From Galbibacter kalidii (GTDB lineage: Bacteria > Bacteroidota > Bacteroidia > Flavobacteriales > Flavobacteriaceae), in the NCBI RefSeq assembly GCF_026241135.1, contig NZ_JAPFGA010000004.1:238759-302758 (forward strand): a stretch of DNA of 64,000 bases. The letters are read 5' to 3'. Position numbers and translations under genes: made by a program. The notes under the pieces were generated by a model, which had not been told where the DNA came from, ran no database searches, and saw nothing but the letters and a program-made list of their open reading frames with translations. Position 1 is the stretch's first letter. The number at the start of each line of letters is the position of its first letter. Shown piece by piece: positions 17,355-26,597 of the stretch.

Positions 17355-18296
17355 ATGTTAACAAGAAGACACATCAGGGTTAAGGTAATGCAATCCATAT
17401 ATGCATTTGTTCAATCAAAAAACACTGATCTGGATAAAGAAGAAAAATTTTTATCGGCAAGTATGGAGAATATGTATAATCTGTACTTAAACTTATTGAG
17501 CTTGCTGGTGGAGGTTCAAAAAGTGGCTGAACAACAACAAAGGCTTTCCCAAAAAAAATACCTTGCCACCAAGGAAGAGAAAAATCCCGTTAGAAAATTC
17601 GTAGACCATCCTGTTTTACAAAAACTGACCAATGATAACATATTGGCTGAAAAACTGGCCAACCGAAAGTTGAGTTGGGAATTGGATGAAGAATATGTTA
17701 AAATTATATACAGGGCTATTGTTGAAAGTGAATTGTACAAGGAATACATAGCTGATGGGAATTCCGATTTCAAAGAAGATAAAAAGTTTTTGATCCGATT
17801 GTATCAGAAGGTTATTGCACCAAACGATAAGCTTTATGAATATATTGAAGATAAAAAATTGACGTGGATCGACGATCTTCCGTTGGTGAATACACTTTTG
17901 GTAAAAATGATGAAAAAGCTGAAACCTGATTCGCCGGAAGATTATTTCCATCCTTCTTTGTTTAAGGATGAAGACGACAAGGTATTTGCCAGTGAATTGT
18001 TCAAAAAAACCGTATTGAACGACGAGAAGATATTACAAGCCATAGAAGGAAAAACTCCAAACTGGGACACCGACCGTATTGCAGAATTGGATGCGATCTT
18101 GCTTAAAATGGCTATTTGCGAATTTTTGAAATTCCCATCCATTCCTGTGAAAGTGACCATTAATGAATATTTGGAGATTGCAAAAGAATACAGCACGCCA
18201 AAAAGCAGTATTTTCATCAATGGTATTTTGGATAAGTTGGTCAAGGAATATCAAGCAAACAATTCGTTAAATAAGTCGGGCAGAGGGTTGATGTAA
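17355..18296 (+). CDS. nusB: Transcription antitermination factor NusB, long Bacteroidota form
   Basis: A 313-residue protein, about twice the length of Escherichia coli NusB. The N-terminus MLTRRHIRVKVMQSIYAF and the C-terminal helix bundle (DRIAELDAILLKMAICEFL, VKVTINEYLEIAKEYSTPKSSIFINGILDKL) carry the NusB fold. The middle 150 residues are a lysine-rich helical insertion typical of this phylum. It joins boxA RNA and NusE for rRNA antitermination. The C-terminal arrangement and IPVKVTINE segment make the call firm. Confidence 0.93.
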   Translation: MLTRRHIRVKVMQSIYAFVQSKNTDLDKEEKFLSASMENMYNLYLNLLSLLVEVQKVAEQQQRLSQKKYLATKEEKNPVRKFVDHPVLQKLTNDNILAEKLANRKLSWELDEEYVKIIYRAIVESELYKEYIADGNSDFKEDKKFLIRLYQKVIAPNDKLYEYIEDKKLTWIDDLPLVNTLLVKMMKKLKPDSPEDYFHPSLFKDEDDKVFASELFKKTVLNDEKILQAIEGKTPNWDTDRIAELDAILLKMAICEFLKFPSIPVKVTINEYLEIAKEYSTPKSSIFINGILDKLVKEYQANNSLNKSGRGLM

Positions 18297-18315
18297 AAAA
18301 ATATTGCTACTTTTG
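18288..18315 (+). promoter_or_regulatory. Bacteroidota promoter for the DUF1573-yajC pair
   Basis: TTG at 18288-18290 (inside the end of nusB), a 17-base spacer, and TACTTTTG at 18308-18315 fit the consensus. Transcription would start near 18322, giving a leader of about 73 bases before the DUF1573 start at 18395. Confidence 0.55.
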
Positions 18316-18394
18316 ACCTTGATTAAAAATAAGGAAAACCTCAAATTTGAATATTAACCACTTGTTTTTTTAAAACAGTAAAAACCTTTTAAAG

Positions 18395-18868
18395 ATGAAA
18401 AAAGTTTTTTTGATACTAACTATAGCAGCGACAGTTAGTTTTACTTCATGTAAAGAAAACGCTGCGAATAAAGTTAAATCGGAAAATGTAGCAAAAGCCG
18501 AGCAACGTGATGAAGCAGCTAAAAGATTGCCGGTAATGACGTTTGAAGAAACAGAGTACGATTTTGGAAACATTATTCAGGGAACCCCGGTTGAAAAAAC
18601 CTTTAAGTTTAAAAATACCGGAGAAGCGCCATTGATTATAACCAATGCTAAAAGTAGTTGTGGTTGTACAGTACCTGAATATCACAAGGATGAGGCAATT
18701 GCGCCGGGTGAAACAGGTGAAATTGTAGTGAAATACAATGGAAGCGGTAGAAACCAGGTGACAAAAACTGTTACTATTACTGCCAACACAGAAAAAAGAA
18801 CCGAACAAATAAGAATTAAAGCCTTTGTAGAGCCAAAAGATGCTGCTGCAGGGCAACCTAAAGCGTAA
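18395..18868 (+). CDS. DUF1573 lipoprotein
   Basis: A 157-residue exported protein. MKKVFLILTIAATVSFTSC is a lipoprotein signal with Cys19 in the lipobox. The mature part is the DUF1573 immunoglobulin-like domain: TFEETEYDFGNIIQGTPVEKTFKFKNTGEAPLIITNAKSSCGCTVPEY, with the conserved SSCGCT-P motif, then GEIVVKYNGSGR and TKTVTITANT. The family resembles ASH/MSP domains; function is unknown. It sits 13 bases upstream of yajC and is probably co-transcribed. Confidence 0.88.
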   Translation: MKKVFLILTIAATVSFTSCKENAANKVKSENVAKAEQRDEAAKRLPVMTFEETEYDFGNIIQGTPVEKTFKFKNTGEAPLIITNAKSSCGCTVPEYHKDEAIAPGETGEIVVKYNGSGRNQVTKTVTITANTEKRTEQIRIKAFVEPKDAAAGQPKA

Positions 18869-18881
18869 ATAAATAATTTTA

Positions 18882-19175
18882 ATGGAATCACTTAATCAAT
18901 TTGCACCTTTTATATTGATTTTAGCGGTGATGTATTTCTTTATGATACGTCCGCAAATCAAAAAGCAAAAACAGGAGAAAAAATTTGCACAAGAATTAAA
19001 AAGAGGTGACCGTGTGGTAACCAAAAGCGGGTTACACGGTAAAATAATAGATCTCAACAACAACGACAATACTTGTGTGATCGAAACAATGGCAGGGAAA
19101 ATGAAGTTTGAGCGTTCTGCGCTTTCATTAGAACTTTCAAAAAAACTGAACGCCCCTGTAGAGAAAAAGAAATAG
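18882..19175 (+). CDS. yajC: Preprotein translocase subunit YajC
   Basis: A 97-residue Sec-associated membrane protein. One N-terminal membrane helix (FAPFILILAVMYFFMIRPQ) is followed by KKQKQEKKFAQELKRGDRVVTKSGLHGKI, the standard YajC cytoplasmic domain. It partners SecDF-YidC. It shares an operon with the DUF1573 lipoprotein upstream. Confidence 0.95.
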   Translation: MESLNQFAPFILILAVMYFFMIRPQIKKQKQEKKFAQELKRGDRVVTKSGLHGKIIDLNNNDNTCVIETMAGKMKFERSALSLELSKKLNAPVEKKK

Positions 19176-19195
19176 GCGTTCATAGCATAAAAATA

Positions 19196-19226
19196 AAAAA
19201 GCACCGTTTTTGCGGTGCTTTTTTTG
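19196..19226. terminator. Bidirectional terminator between yajC and the YdeI-like gene
   Basis: Stem GCACCG (19201-19206) / CGGTGC (19213-19218) extended by A/T pairs, with an A run before and a T run after. It can therefore serve both convergent genes. Confidence 0.8.
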
Positions 19227-19253
19227 TTGAAGCTTAGGTAAGACCTGACAGGT

Positions 19254-19847
19254 CTATCTTTTTTTATACTTATCATACAGCCCTTCTCCTTTTTTGATCA
19301 AAGGAATGATTTTTTCCAAACGCTTTTGCTTAGTGGCATCCCGTTTGGCCTCTAGGATATATTCATGAAATTCCCTTTGTTTGGCTTCCGTAAACAGTAA
19401 AAAAGCTTTTTTTAGTTCCTTGTCTTTAGGTAGCATTTTCGTTAGCAGTTCTGCGGAAACTGTCTTTTTCTTTTTCGGAATAATCACCTCTCGCCCTTCC
19501 TTTTGGTTTTGGATGGCTTCAAGCAAATAGGCTTTAATAAGTTTTGCGTCTATTTCACTTTCAGTATTAAACCGCCATTGTCGCATAGCTACTGTTTTCC
19601 CTTCCTGAGCGTTGATCAAGACCCTGGCTTCGTCTTTCAGTAAAGCACCGTTAAAAAACCAAAGTCCGGCATAGGATTTAAAAGCGCCCATGCCCACTAC
19701 GTTTTTATTGTTGATGGTGTAGGCTGGAGCCCCCCACTTGATGGTTTCTTCCAGTTCGGTTTCCTTCAAAATACTTCGAAGTTGCTTCAGGATAGTATCC
19801 CATTCCGGGTGTTGTTCAATATAATGATTAACTGTCTTGCTCTTCAT
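19254..19847 (-). CDS. YdeI/OmdA-family protein with DUF1801 domain
   Basis: A 197-residue protein. The N-terminal part (TILKQLRSILKETELEETIKWGAPAYTI...GMGAFKSYAGLWFFNG) is the DUF1801 fold. The C-terminal part (ELLTKMLPKDKELKKAFLLFTEAKQREFHEYILEAKRDATKQKRLEKII) is the YdeI/OmpD-associated helical segment, which in relatives is linked to bacteriocin or peptide resistance. Its start overlaps the end of pepT by 20 bases on the same strand, so the two form an operon. Function unknown. Confidence 0.82.
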   Translation of the reverse strand: MKSKTVNHYIEQHPEWDTILKQLRSILKETELEETIKWGAPAYTINNKNVVGMGAFKSYAGLWFFNGALLKDEARVLINAQEGKTVAMRQWRFNTESEIDAKLIKAYLLEAIQNQKEGREVIIPKKKKTVSAELLTKMLPKDKELKKAFLLFTEAKQREFHEYILEAKRDATKQKRLEKIIPLIKKGEGLYDKYKKR

Positions 19848-21075
19848 CTTTATAATGTCTTGCGGTGAGTTCGATAATCTTAACGATCACATCGGTTGCT
19901 CTTTTCATGCTTTCAATAGGAATATACTCATATTTTCCGTGGAAATTATGTCCCCCGGCAAAAATATTGGGGCAGGGTAGTCCCATGTATGAAAGCTGTG
20001 CCCCGTCTGTTCCCCCGCGAATGGGTTTTATGATCGGTTCTATATCCAATTCGAGCATAGCTTCCTCAGCAATATCCACGATATGCATGAGCGGCTCGAT
20101 CTTTTCTTTCATGTTGTAGTATTGGTCTTTGATCTCCAGTTCGATGATATTGCCAAAGCGATCTATCAAGTCAGAGGTGATGCGTTCGATCAGTTCCTTT
20201 CGGGCATCAAAATTACCCCGGTCATGATCCCTGATGATTCCTTTGACTACGGCCAGTTCTACATTACCCTTGATGTCGTGGAAATGAAAGAAGCCTTCCC
20301 TGTGGAAAGTGTATTGTGGCATTTCTTTTTTAGGGATCATCGATAAAAACTCTGATGCGATCATCACGGCATTGATCATTTTTCCCTTGGCATAGCCGGG
20401 GTGAACGCTTCTTCCTTTTACGGTGAGCGTTACACCTGCCGCATTAAAATTCTCATATTCCAATTCCCCTATTTGGGAGCCATCCATGGTATAGGCCCAG
20501 GCGGCATTAAATTTTTTGACATCAAATTTGTGGGCACCACGACCTATTTCTTCATCCGGGGTAAAGGCTACGCGTACATCGCCGTGGTGGATATGCGGAT
20601 TGTTGATGAGGTATTCCATAGCGGTTACGATCTCGGCTATGCCGGCTTTATCATCGGCACCGAGTAGGGTGGTGCCATCGGTAGTGATAAGTGCTTGACC
20701 TTTGTATTGTTTGAGATCAGTAAATTGGTCTGGTGACATCACAATATCTTTTTCGACGTTCAGGACAATATCCTTTCCGTCGTAACTTTCAATAATCTGC
20801 GGATTAACATGAGTCCCACTGTAGTCGGGAGAAGTGTCAAAATGTGAAATAAAACCAATGGTAGGTACTTTTCGTTCCATATTGGAAGGCAAAGTGGCCA
20901 TGATATAGGCATTTTCGTCTATATTGACGTCCTGCATCCCGATAGCTTTGAGTTCTTCCACCAATTTATTGGCTAAGTCCCATTGTTTTTCTGTACTTGG
21001 GGTGGTTTTGCTGTTGGGGTCAGACTGTGTGTCGATCTTTACATAGCCTATAAAACGATCTACAATGTTTTGCAT
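19828..21075 (-). CDS. pepT: Peptidase T (tripeptide aminopeptidase)
   Basis: Zinc tripeptidase of the M20B family, 415 residues. Metal-site blocks are visible: IGFISHFDTSPD (first His-Asp), LLGADDKAGIAEI, the FTPDEEIGRGAHKFD general-base and zinc segment, and the C-terminal FAGGHNFHGKYEYIP histidine. Removes the N-terminal residue of tripeptides in the cytoplasm. It is the first gene of a two-gene operon with the YdeI-like gene. Confidence 0.96.
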   Translation of the reverse strand: MQNIVDRFIGYVKIDTQSDPNSKTTPSTEKQWDLANKLVEELKAIGMQDVNIDENAYIMATLPSNMERKVPTIGFISHFDTSPDYSGTHVNPQIIESYDGKDIVLNVEKDIVMSPDQFTDLKQYKGQALITTDGTTLLGADDKAGIAEIVTAMEYLINNPHIHHGDVRVAFTPDEEIGRGAHKFDVKKFNAAWAYTMDGSQIGELEYENFNAAGVTLTVKGRSVHPGYAKGKMINAVMIASEFLSMIPKKEMPQYTFHREGFFHFHDIKGNVELAVVKGIIRDHDRGNFDARKELIERITSDLIDRFGNIIELEIKDQYYNMKEKIEPLMHIVDIAEEAMLELDIEPIIKPIRGGTDGAQLSYMGLPCPNIFAGGHNFHGKYEYIPIESMKRATDVIVKIIELTARHYKDEEQDS

Positions 21076-21095
21076 AGCGTAAAACTAGTTTTTCT

Positions 21096-21124
21096 CAAAA
21101 ATAGCATTTATTAATAAGTTTCAA
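21096..21124 (-). promoter_or_regulatory. Bacteroidota promoter for pepT
   Basis: On the minus strand TTG (21124-21122), an 18-base spacer and TATTTTTG (21103-21096) match the consensus and lie just upstream of the pepT start at 21075. Confidence 0.6.
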
Positions 21125-21250
21125 AGTTGAAAGTCCATAAATGCTGATTTTAGGATTTAGTACTTGTCCCTAGACTTCGATGTGGAATTTGTTTAATACC
21201 CACTATCCACAAAACACCAACCAGCATCTTAATACTCCGCACTATTTTAC

Positions 21251-21258
21251 TATTTTTG
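21251..21258 (+). promoter_or_regulatory. Possible -7 box for pyrD
   Basis: TATTTTTG, consensus -7, with no clear TTG at -33. The TTG inside this box opens a seven-codon longer reading frame from 21256, which is therefore unlikely to be the translation start; ATG 21277 is preferred with a short leader. Confidence 0.4.
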
Positions 21259-21276
21259 CCCAAACAAGATCAATTC

Positions 21277-22299
21277 ATGTACAAATTCATTATACGCCCC
21301 ATACTTTTCCTTTTCGACCCTGAAAAAGTGCATCATTTTACTTTTTCTGCACTTAAGATATTCAATATAATACCTGGCGTTCCGGCTTTGATCCGTTCCC
21401 GTTATGTGGTTGATGATAAGCGACTGGAGCGTGAAGTCTTTGGCTTGAAATTCAGGAACCCTGTAGGCTTAGCAGCCGGCTTTGATAAGGATGCAAAATT
21501 GTACAATCAACTGCATAATTTTGGTTTTGGTTTTATTGAAATAGGGACATTGACGCCCAAAGGACAACCCGGGAACCCCAAAAAAAGATTGTTTAGGCTG
21601 AAAGCTGATAAAGCTATCATCAACCGAATGGGCTTTAATAATGGGGGCGTGGAAAAAGCTGTAAAACGTTTGAAAAAGAATAAAGGTGTATTGATCGGGG
21701 GAAACATTGGTAAAAACAAAGTGACACCCAATGAAAATGCCGCTGACGATTATACGGTTTGTTTTGAAGCGCTTTATCCGTATGTGGATTATTTTGTGGT
21801 GAATGTAAGTTCACCCAACACACCCAACCTTAGAGCTTTACAAGATAAGGAACCTTTGACTGCCCTTCTGAAAGAATTGCAGGCCCTGAATGCTGAAAAA
21901 CCTGTTGCTAAACCTATACTTTTAAAGATTGCACCCGATCTGACTGACGAACAACTTTTGGATATTATCGATATTGTAAAAGAAACCAAAATAGCTGGAG
22001 TGATTGCCACCAACACCACTATTGGTAGGGAGGGATTGACTTCTGAAAACAAGGAAGAAACCGGAGGTTTAAGTGGAAAACCATTAACACGGCGATCTAC
22101 GAAAGTGATTAAATTTCTGTCAGACAAAAGCGAAGGTGCTTTCTCAATTATTGGAGTCGGGGGTATCCACAGTGCACAAGACGCAGTCGATAAACTAAAT
22201 GCCGGGGCCTCTTTGGTACAGGTCTACACCGGATTTATTTACGAAGGGCCTTCCCTTGTGAAAAAAATAAACAAAGCAATTCTAAAAGTCTGGTTTTGA
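21277..22299 (+). CDS. pyrD: Dihydroorotate dehydrogenase (quinone), class 2
   Basis: A 340-residue FMN enzyme that oxidises dihydroorotate to orotate in pyrimidine synthesis, passing electrons to menaquinone at the inner membrane. The N-terminal amphipathic/hydrophobic segment ([20 protein letters not shown]) is the membrane/quinone tunnel of class 2. [48 protein letters not shown] (class 2 catalytic Ser region) and [11 protein letters not shown] are standard. Its stop overlaps the next start (TTGA). Confidence 0.96.
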   Translation: MYKFIIRPILFLFDPEKVHHFTFSALKIFNIIPGVPALIRSRYVVDDKRLEREVFGLKFRNPVGLAAGFDKDAKLYNQLHNFGFGFIEIGTLTPKGQPGNPKKRLFRLKADKAIINRMGFNNGGVEKAVKRLKKNKGVLIGGNIGKNKVTPNENAADDYTVCFEALYPYVDYFVVNVSSPNTPNLRALQDKEPLTALLKELQALNAEKPVAKPILLKIAPDLTDEQLLDIIDIVKETKIAGVIATNTTIGREGLTSENKEETGGLSGKPLTRRSTKVIKFLSDKSEGAFSIIGVGGIHSAQDAVDKLNAGASLVQVYTGFIYEGPSLVKKINKAILKVWF

Positions 22300-22916
22300 A
22301 TTGGGAAATCCTATACGCTTTTATCATTTCAACAGCAGTTTTGGCGGCTTCTCCCGGACCGGATAATATTTATGTGCTTATGCAAAGCATGGTACATGGA
22401 GTAAAAAACGGCTTGGCTACTGTCGCCGGATTGATGACCGGGTGTTTGATCCATGCCACTTTGGTGGCTTTTGGGGTGTCTGTCTTGATAAAGCAGATTC
22501 CGATTTTGTTTACAGTCTTAAAAACAGTCGGAGCACTATATTTGCTCTTTTTGGCATACAAAGCATATGGGAGCAGCGATGACATCCGTTTAGAGAATGG
22601 AAACCTTCCTCAAAAAACATATAAGGCACTTTTTGTACAGGGCTTTTTTATGAATGTCCTAAACCCAAAGGTGTCCATCTTTTTTCTTGCCTTTTTTCCG
22701 GGGTTTTTGTTTAGCGAAACCATGAATACCGTAGTTCAGTTTTATGTGCTGGGCGGAATTTTTATCGTGGTTTCTTTTGTAATCTTTTCTTCAGTTGCCT
22801 TGCTCGCAGGAAAAATATCCGGTTATTTAAAAGCACATAAAAATACAGGCCGTATTCTTAAATGGTTACAGATTATTGTTTTTGTAGGGATAGCCGCTCT
22901 TTTGTTCTTCGGATGA
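22296..22916 (+). CDS. LysE/RhtB-family amino-acid exporter
   Basis: A 206-residue inner-membrane protein of six hydrophobic segments. The N-terminal [10 protein letters not shown] is the LysE-family (T/S)PGP motif, followed by [19 protein letters not shown] and the [15 protein letters not shown] block. Translation appears to begin with TTG at 22296, overlapping the pyrD stop by 4 bases (TTGA), which indicates translational coupling; the nearest ATG would remove the first membrane segment. Substrate unknown: amino acids or related metabolites. Confidence 0.88.
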   Translation: MNWEILYAFIISTAVLAASPGPDNIYVLMQSMVHGVKNGLATVAGLMTGCLIHATLVAFGVSVLIKQIPILFTVLKTVGALYLLFLAYKAYGSSDDIRLENGNLPQKTYKALFVQGFFMNVLNPKVSIFFLAFFPGFLFSETMNTVVQFYVLGGIFIVVSFVIFSSVALLAGKISGYLKAHKNTGRILKWLQIIVFVGIAALLFFG

Positions 22917-22994
22917 TTGAATTTTGGGTTTGAGGATTGAATATTTGCCCACTGTTTACTATTTATTGAAAAATGGCATAACTTCATAACAAAA

Positions 22995-23026
22995 ATGCTT
23001 CGACAGACTCAGGATGACATCTCGTT
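22995..23026. repeat. Single arm of palindromic family B
   Basis: GCTTCGACAGACTCAGGATGACAT resembles one arm of the inverted repeat at 11362-11421. The rest of the 22917-23153 gap shows no gene. Confidence 0.5.
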
Positions 23027-23105
23027 TTATTCCCGACAACCAGTCCCCCGATTTGCTCAATTACCCAGTTAACCAATTCTCCTTTTTGAAGTTTGAAATT
23101 AATGC

Positions 23106-23136
23106 TTGTGAAAGCTGTTTAGGTTGTTTACCTTTG
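23106..23136 (+). promoter_or_regulatory. Bacteroidota promoter for the HAD-HMG-CoA lyase pair
   Basis: TTG at 23106-23108, 20-base spacer, TACCTTTG at 23129-23136. Transcription should begin near 23143, which lies downstream of the first possible start codon (TTG 23124) and so favours the TTG at 23154. Confidence 0.5.
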
Positions 23137-23153
23137 ATTTAAACGAACTAATT

Positions 23154-23813
23154 TTGATTAAGGATCATTTTATTTTTGATATGGATGGGGTTCTTGTGGA
23201 CAGTGAGCCCGTACATCAACAAATATTAAACAAGGTTTTTGACGAACTGAATTTGGAGTTTTCCGTAGACTACCACCATACACTTGTCGGTATGGCGGCT
23301 GTGCCCATGTGGGGGAAAATAAGGAATGACTTTGGGATAAGTATCGATGCTAACGAACTCGTGTCTTTTCACAAGGAAATGTTCTTTGCGGAGACCGAAA
23401 ATATAAAAGTGCCTCCGGTAAATGGAGTGTTGGACTTTCTAAAACGTTTGGAAACTTTGAACTTTAATATCTCTCTGGCCTCATCATCACCGGTAAAGCT
23501 CATCAACCGTTTTGTAGATGAATTGGCAGTAAGGTCGAGTTTCGATTATTTAGTAAGTGGAGAAGAGGTAGGACGCAGTAAACCCTTTCCGGATATTTTT
23601 TTTAAGGTATCAGAAAAGTATAATGTAGACCCTTCCCGGTTTTTGGTTATTGAAGACAGTCATAATGGTGTAAAAGCAGCAAAGGCGGCTGGAATGACTT
23701 GCATCGGTTATCAAAATCCGAATTCCGGGAACCAAGACCTTTCGGCAGCTGATTATATTGTTAATGATTTTTCTGATATGGATATTCAAAAAATCAAAGA
23801 AATAGCTTCTTGA
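23154..23813 (+). CDS. HAD-superfamily phosphatase (beta-phosphoglucomutase-like)
   Basis: A 219-residue haloacid-dehalogenase-type hydrolase. Motif I DMDGVLVDSEP (nucleophile Asp9, general acid Asp11) is near the start; motif II is the SLASSSPV serine; motif III and IV are RSKPFPDIF and VIEDSHNGVKAAKAAG. A helical cap follows motif I, as in beta-phosphoglucomutase and pyrophosphatase-like members. The start is uncertain: both candidates are TTG (23124 and 23154). The second is chosen because the predicted promoter covers the first. The substrate is unknown. Confidence 0.85.
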   Translation: MIKDHFIFDMDGVLVDSEPVHQQILNKVFDELNLEFSVDYHHTLVGMAAVPMWGKIRNDFGISIDANELVSFHKEMFFAETENIKVPPVNGVLDFLKRLETLNFNISLASSSPVKLINRFVDELAVRSSFDYLVSGEEVGRSKPFPDIFFKVSEKYNVDPSRFLVIEDSHNGVKAAKAAGMTCIGYQNPNSGNQDLSAADYIVNDFSDMDIQKIKEIAS

Positions 23814-24676
23814 TGGAGTCCTTGAAAGTCATAGAATGCCCACGGGATGCTATGCAAGGGATAAAAACCTTTATTCCAACTGAAAAGAAGGTACAATACA
23901 TCCAGGCTTTGTTACGATGTGGTTTCGACACCATAGATTTTGGAAGTTTTGTATCGCCTAAAGCCATTCCGCAGATGGTAGATACAGCAGAAGTCTTGGC
24001 AAATCTTGATCTCTCGCAAACAGAAAGCAAGCTTTTGGCAATCGTTGCCAATGTTCGCGGAGCGGTGGACGCTTGTAAACACCCGGAAATCGATTATTTG
24101 GGCTATCCTTTTTCCATTTCAGAGAATTTTCAGATGCGGAATACCCATAAAACCATAGCCGAAAGTACAGTGGTGCTTTCAGAAATCCTGGATAATGCCT
24201 TTAAGGTCAATAAAAAAGTGGTTGCCTATTTGTCCATGGGGTTTGGAAATCCTTATGGAGATCCGTGGAATGTAGATATTGTGGGCGAATGGACAGAGAA
24301 ATTATCAGCGATGGGAATTGAAATATTGTCGCTTTCCGATACCGTGGGGACATCAACACCGGAAACCATTGACTATTTGTTTTCCAATTTGATTCCCAAA
24401 TATCCGAAGATAGAGTTTGGGGCACATTTGCATACCACTCCCACTACGTGGTTTGAAAAGGTAGATGCAGCTTATAAAGCCGGTTGTAGGAGATTCGACG
24501 GAGCCATTCAGGGGTTTGGGGGTTGCCCAATGGCAACAGACGAACTTACGGGGAATATGCCGACTGAAAAATTACTCTCCTATGCCACTTCCGCGAAGGT
24601 TAACAGCGGTGTAAAAGCAATGGACTTTGAAAGTGCTTATAATGAATCGATTAAGATTTTTAGCAATTATTATTGA
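23813..24676 (+). CDS. Hydroxymethylglutaryl-CoA lyase
   Basis: A 287-residue TIM-barrel enzyme of the HMGL/DRE family, splitting HMG-CoA into acetyl-CoA and acetoacetate, normally the last step of leucine catabolism. Visible blocks: the N-terminal VIECPRDAMQG (the family's E-PRDG-Q site), SLSDTVGTSTP, GAHLHTTPTTW and the signature GFGGCPMATDELTGN containing the catalytic cysteine. Its ATG overlaps the stop of the HAD gene by one base (TGATG). The branched-chain amino-acid dehydrogenase at 16157 could feed the same catabolic route. Confidence 0.92.
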   Translation: MESLKVIECPRDAMQGIKTFIPTEKKVQYIQALLRCGFDTIDFGSFVSPKAIPQMVDTAEVLANLDLSQTESKLLAIVANVRGAVDACKHPEIDYLGYPFSISENFQMRNTHKTIAESTVVLSEILDNAFKVNKKVVAYLSMGFGNPYGDPWNVDIVGEWTEKLSAMGIEILSLSDTVGTSTPETIDYLFSNLIPKYPKIEFGAHLHTTPTTWFEKVDAAYKAGCRRFDGAIQGFGGCPMATDELTGNMPTEKLLSYATSAKVNSGVKAMDFESAYNESIKIFSNYY

Positions 24677-24782
24677 TTTTCAAGTTTTCATGATTTTTAT
24701 CGCGGTTTTTGGAGATATTTTGAGGGGAGGGTTAAGATATTCATAAAATGAGAAATAAGCTCATTCTAAACAAAAAAAGCAG

Positions 24783-24790
24783 TATATTTG
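24783..24790 (+). promoter_or_regulatory. Probable -7 box for guaB
   Basis: TATATTTG, consensus -7, 27 bases ahead of the guaB ATG. The -33 position does not carry a clear TTG. Confidence 0.5.
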
Positions 24791-24816
24791 CGTGCAACTA
24801 AATTAGAAGTTGCAAT

Positions 24817-26289
24817 ATGGAAGCTCACAATGCAAAGTTTGTTGGCGAAGGTTTAACTTATGACGACGTTCTTCTCGTACCAAATTATTCTGAAGTTTTA
24901 CCACGCGAAGTCAACATTCAAACGAAATTCACAAGAAATATTACGATCAACGTACCAATTGTCTCTGCGGCAATGGATACGGTTACCGAAAGCCGAATGG
25001 CTATCGCAATAGCGAGAGAAGGAGGTATTGGTGTTTTACACAAAAACATGACTGCGGAAGAGCAGGCGCTTAAAGTGAGAAAGGTAAAGCGTGCCGAAAG
25101 CGGAATGATTATCGATCCGGTGACGCTTCCATTATCAGCTAAAGTAGAAGATGCAAAGGATAATATGCGCGAGCACAGCATTGGTGGAATTCCTATTGTA
25201 GATGGTAATGGTTTTTTAAAAGGAATCGTGACCAATCGTGACCTTCGTTTTGAAAAAGATAATGATCGTCCTATTGTGGAAGTGATGACAAGCGAAAATC
25301 TTGTCACTGCTGCCGAAGGGACATCGCTAAAGGATGCTGAAGAAATCCTTCAGCAACATAAAATTGAAAAACTTCCTGTGGTAGATAAGGATAACAAACT
25401 TATCGGGCTTATTACCTTCCGTGATATCACTAAACTTACCCAAAAACCTATAGCCAATAAAGATAAATTTGGACGATTAAGGGTTGCCGCAGCCATTGGA
25501 GTTACCGGCGATGCGGTAGACCGTGCTACGGCTTTGGTAAACTCGGGAGTAGATGCAGTTGTGATTGATACGGCTCACGGACATACCCGGGGTGTTGTTA
25601 CCATATTGAAAGAAGTAAAAAAAGCATTTCCGAACCTTGAGGTTGTAGTTGGAAATATCGCTACGCCAGAGGCAGCAAAATATTTGGTTGAAAACGGGGC
25701 TGATGCTGTAAAAGTTGGAATCGGACCGGGATCTATTTGTACTACACGTATCGTTGCCGGAGTTGGGTTTCCACAATTTTCAGCAGTATTGGAAGTGGCT
25801 GCAGCCTTGAAAGGTTCTGGAGTTCCGGTGATTGCTGATGGCGGAATCCGATACACTGGTGATATTCCAAAAGCAATTGCAGCGGGAGCCGATTGTGTGA
25901 TGCTGGGGTCGCTATTGGCAGGAACCAAAGAATCGCCCGGAGAAACCATTATTTACGACGGAAGAAAATTTAAATCCTACCGCGGAATGGGTTCTGTGGA
26001 AGCCATGAGAAAAGGAAGTAAAGATCGTTATTTCCAAGATGTGGAGGACGATATCAAGAAATTGGTACCCGAAGGAATTGTAGGACGCGTACCATACAAA
26101 GGTGAGCTTTATGAAAGTATGCATCAGTTTATTGGCGGACTAAGAGCCGGAATGGGGTATTGTGGTGCAGACAGCATTCAGAAATTAAAAGAAAACGGCC
26201 GTTTTGTTAAAATCACTTCCAGTGGAATTCACGAAAGCCACCCACATGATGTCACCATTACCAAGGAAGCGCCAAATTACAGTAGATAA
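24817..26289 (+). CDS. guaB: Inosine-5'-monophosphate dehydrogenase
   Basis: A 490-residue cytoplasmic enzyme oxidising IMP to XMP, the first committed step to GMP. An (alpha/beta)8 barrel is interrupted by two CBS domains (about residues 95-210). The catalytic loop GPGSICTTR has Cys308; the [11 protein letters not shown] phosphate-binding and YRGMGS blocks, the [25 protein letters not shown] flap and the [12 protein letters not shown] end are all present. Monocistronic, with a strong terminator. Confidence 0.97.
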   Translation: MEAHNAKFVGEGLTYDDVLLVPNYSEVLPREVNIQTKFTRNITINVPIVSAAMDTVTESRMAIAIAREGGIGVLHKNMTAEEQALKVRKVKRAESGMIIDPVTLPLSAKVEDAKDNMREHSIGGIPIVDGNGFLKGIVTNRDLRFEKDNDRPIVEVMTSENLVTAAEGTSLKDAEEILQQHKIEKLPVVDKDNKLIGLITFRDITKLTQKPIANKDKFGRLRVAAAIGVTGDAVDRATALVNSGVDAVVIDTAHGHTRGVVTILKEVKKAFPNLEVVVGNIATPEAAKYLVENGADAVKVGIGPGSICTTRIVAGVGFPQFSAVLEVAAALKGSGVPVIADGGIRYTGDIPKAIAAGADCVMLGSLLAGTKESPGETIIYDGRKFKSYRGMGSVEAMRKGSKDRYFQDVEDDIKKLVPEGIVGRVPYKGELYESMHQFIGGLRAGMGYCGADSIQKLKENGRFVKITSSGIHESHPHDVTITKEAPNYSR

Positions 26290-26322
26290 GCAAGTTTTTT
26301 AAACTTTTGAATAAATTTTTAG

Positions 26323-26366
26323 ACAGCCATTCCAAATAAAATAAAAGGAATGGCTGTGCTTTTTTC
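26323..26366 (+). terminator. Terminator after guaB
   Basis: Perfect 11-base stem ACAGCCATTCC (26323-26333) / GGAATGGCTGT (26347-26357), followed by GCTTTTTTC. Confidence 0.85.
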
Positions 26367-26389
26367 TTATAAACCCCATATCAATTTAA

Positions 26390-26454
26390 GCTAACGTAAT
26401 GGGGCTAGGATATTTGAGTATATATCTTAAAAAAATGATATTCTTTACGTTAGC
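26390..26454. repeat. Unexplained 10-base inverted repeat between guaB and the chaperone cluster
   Basis: GCTAACGTAA (26390-26399) and TTACGTTAGC (26445-26454) are exact inverse complements 45 bases apart, in a 308-base gene-free gap. The interior is AT-rich with no open frame. It could be a regulator site pair or the ends of a small degenerate element. Confidence 0.55.
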
Positions 26455-26530
26455 AAGTGTTAAATTAAAATTTAAATAAAATAATAAGTCATAATGTGCT
26501 GTTAAGTATCTTATAGCGCTGTTAAAAAGC

Positions 26531-26560
26531 TTGACTTATATGGCCTAATTGTTATTTTTG
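26531..26560 (+). promoter_or_regulatory. Bacteroidota promoter for the SurA/MoxR cluster
   Basis: TTG at 26531-26533, exactly 19 bases, then TATTTTTG at 26553-26560. Transcription should start near 26567, about 31 bases before the ATG at 26598. Confidence 0.7.
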
Positions 26561-26597
26561 TCCGAATTAAAGCCCAGGCTTTAAGAATTAACTGAGA

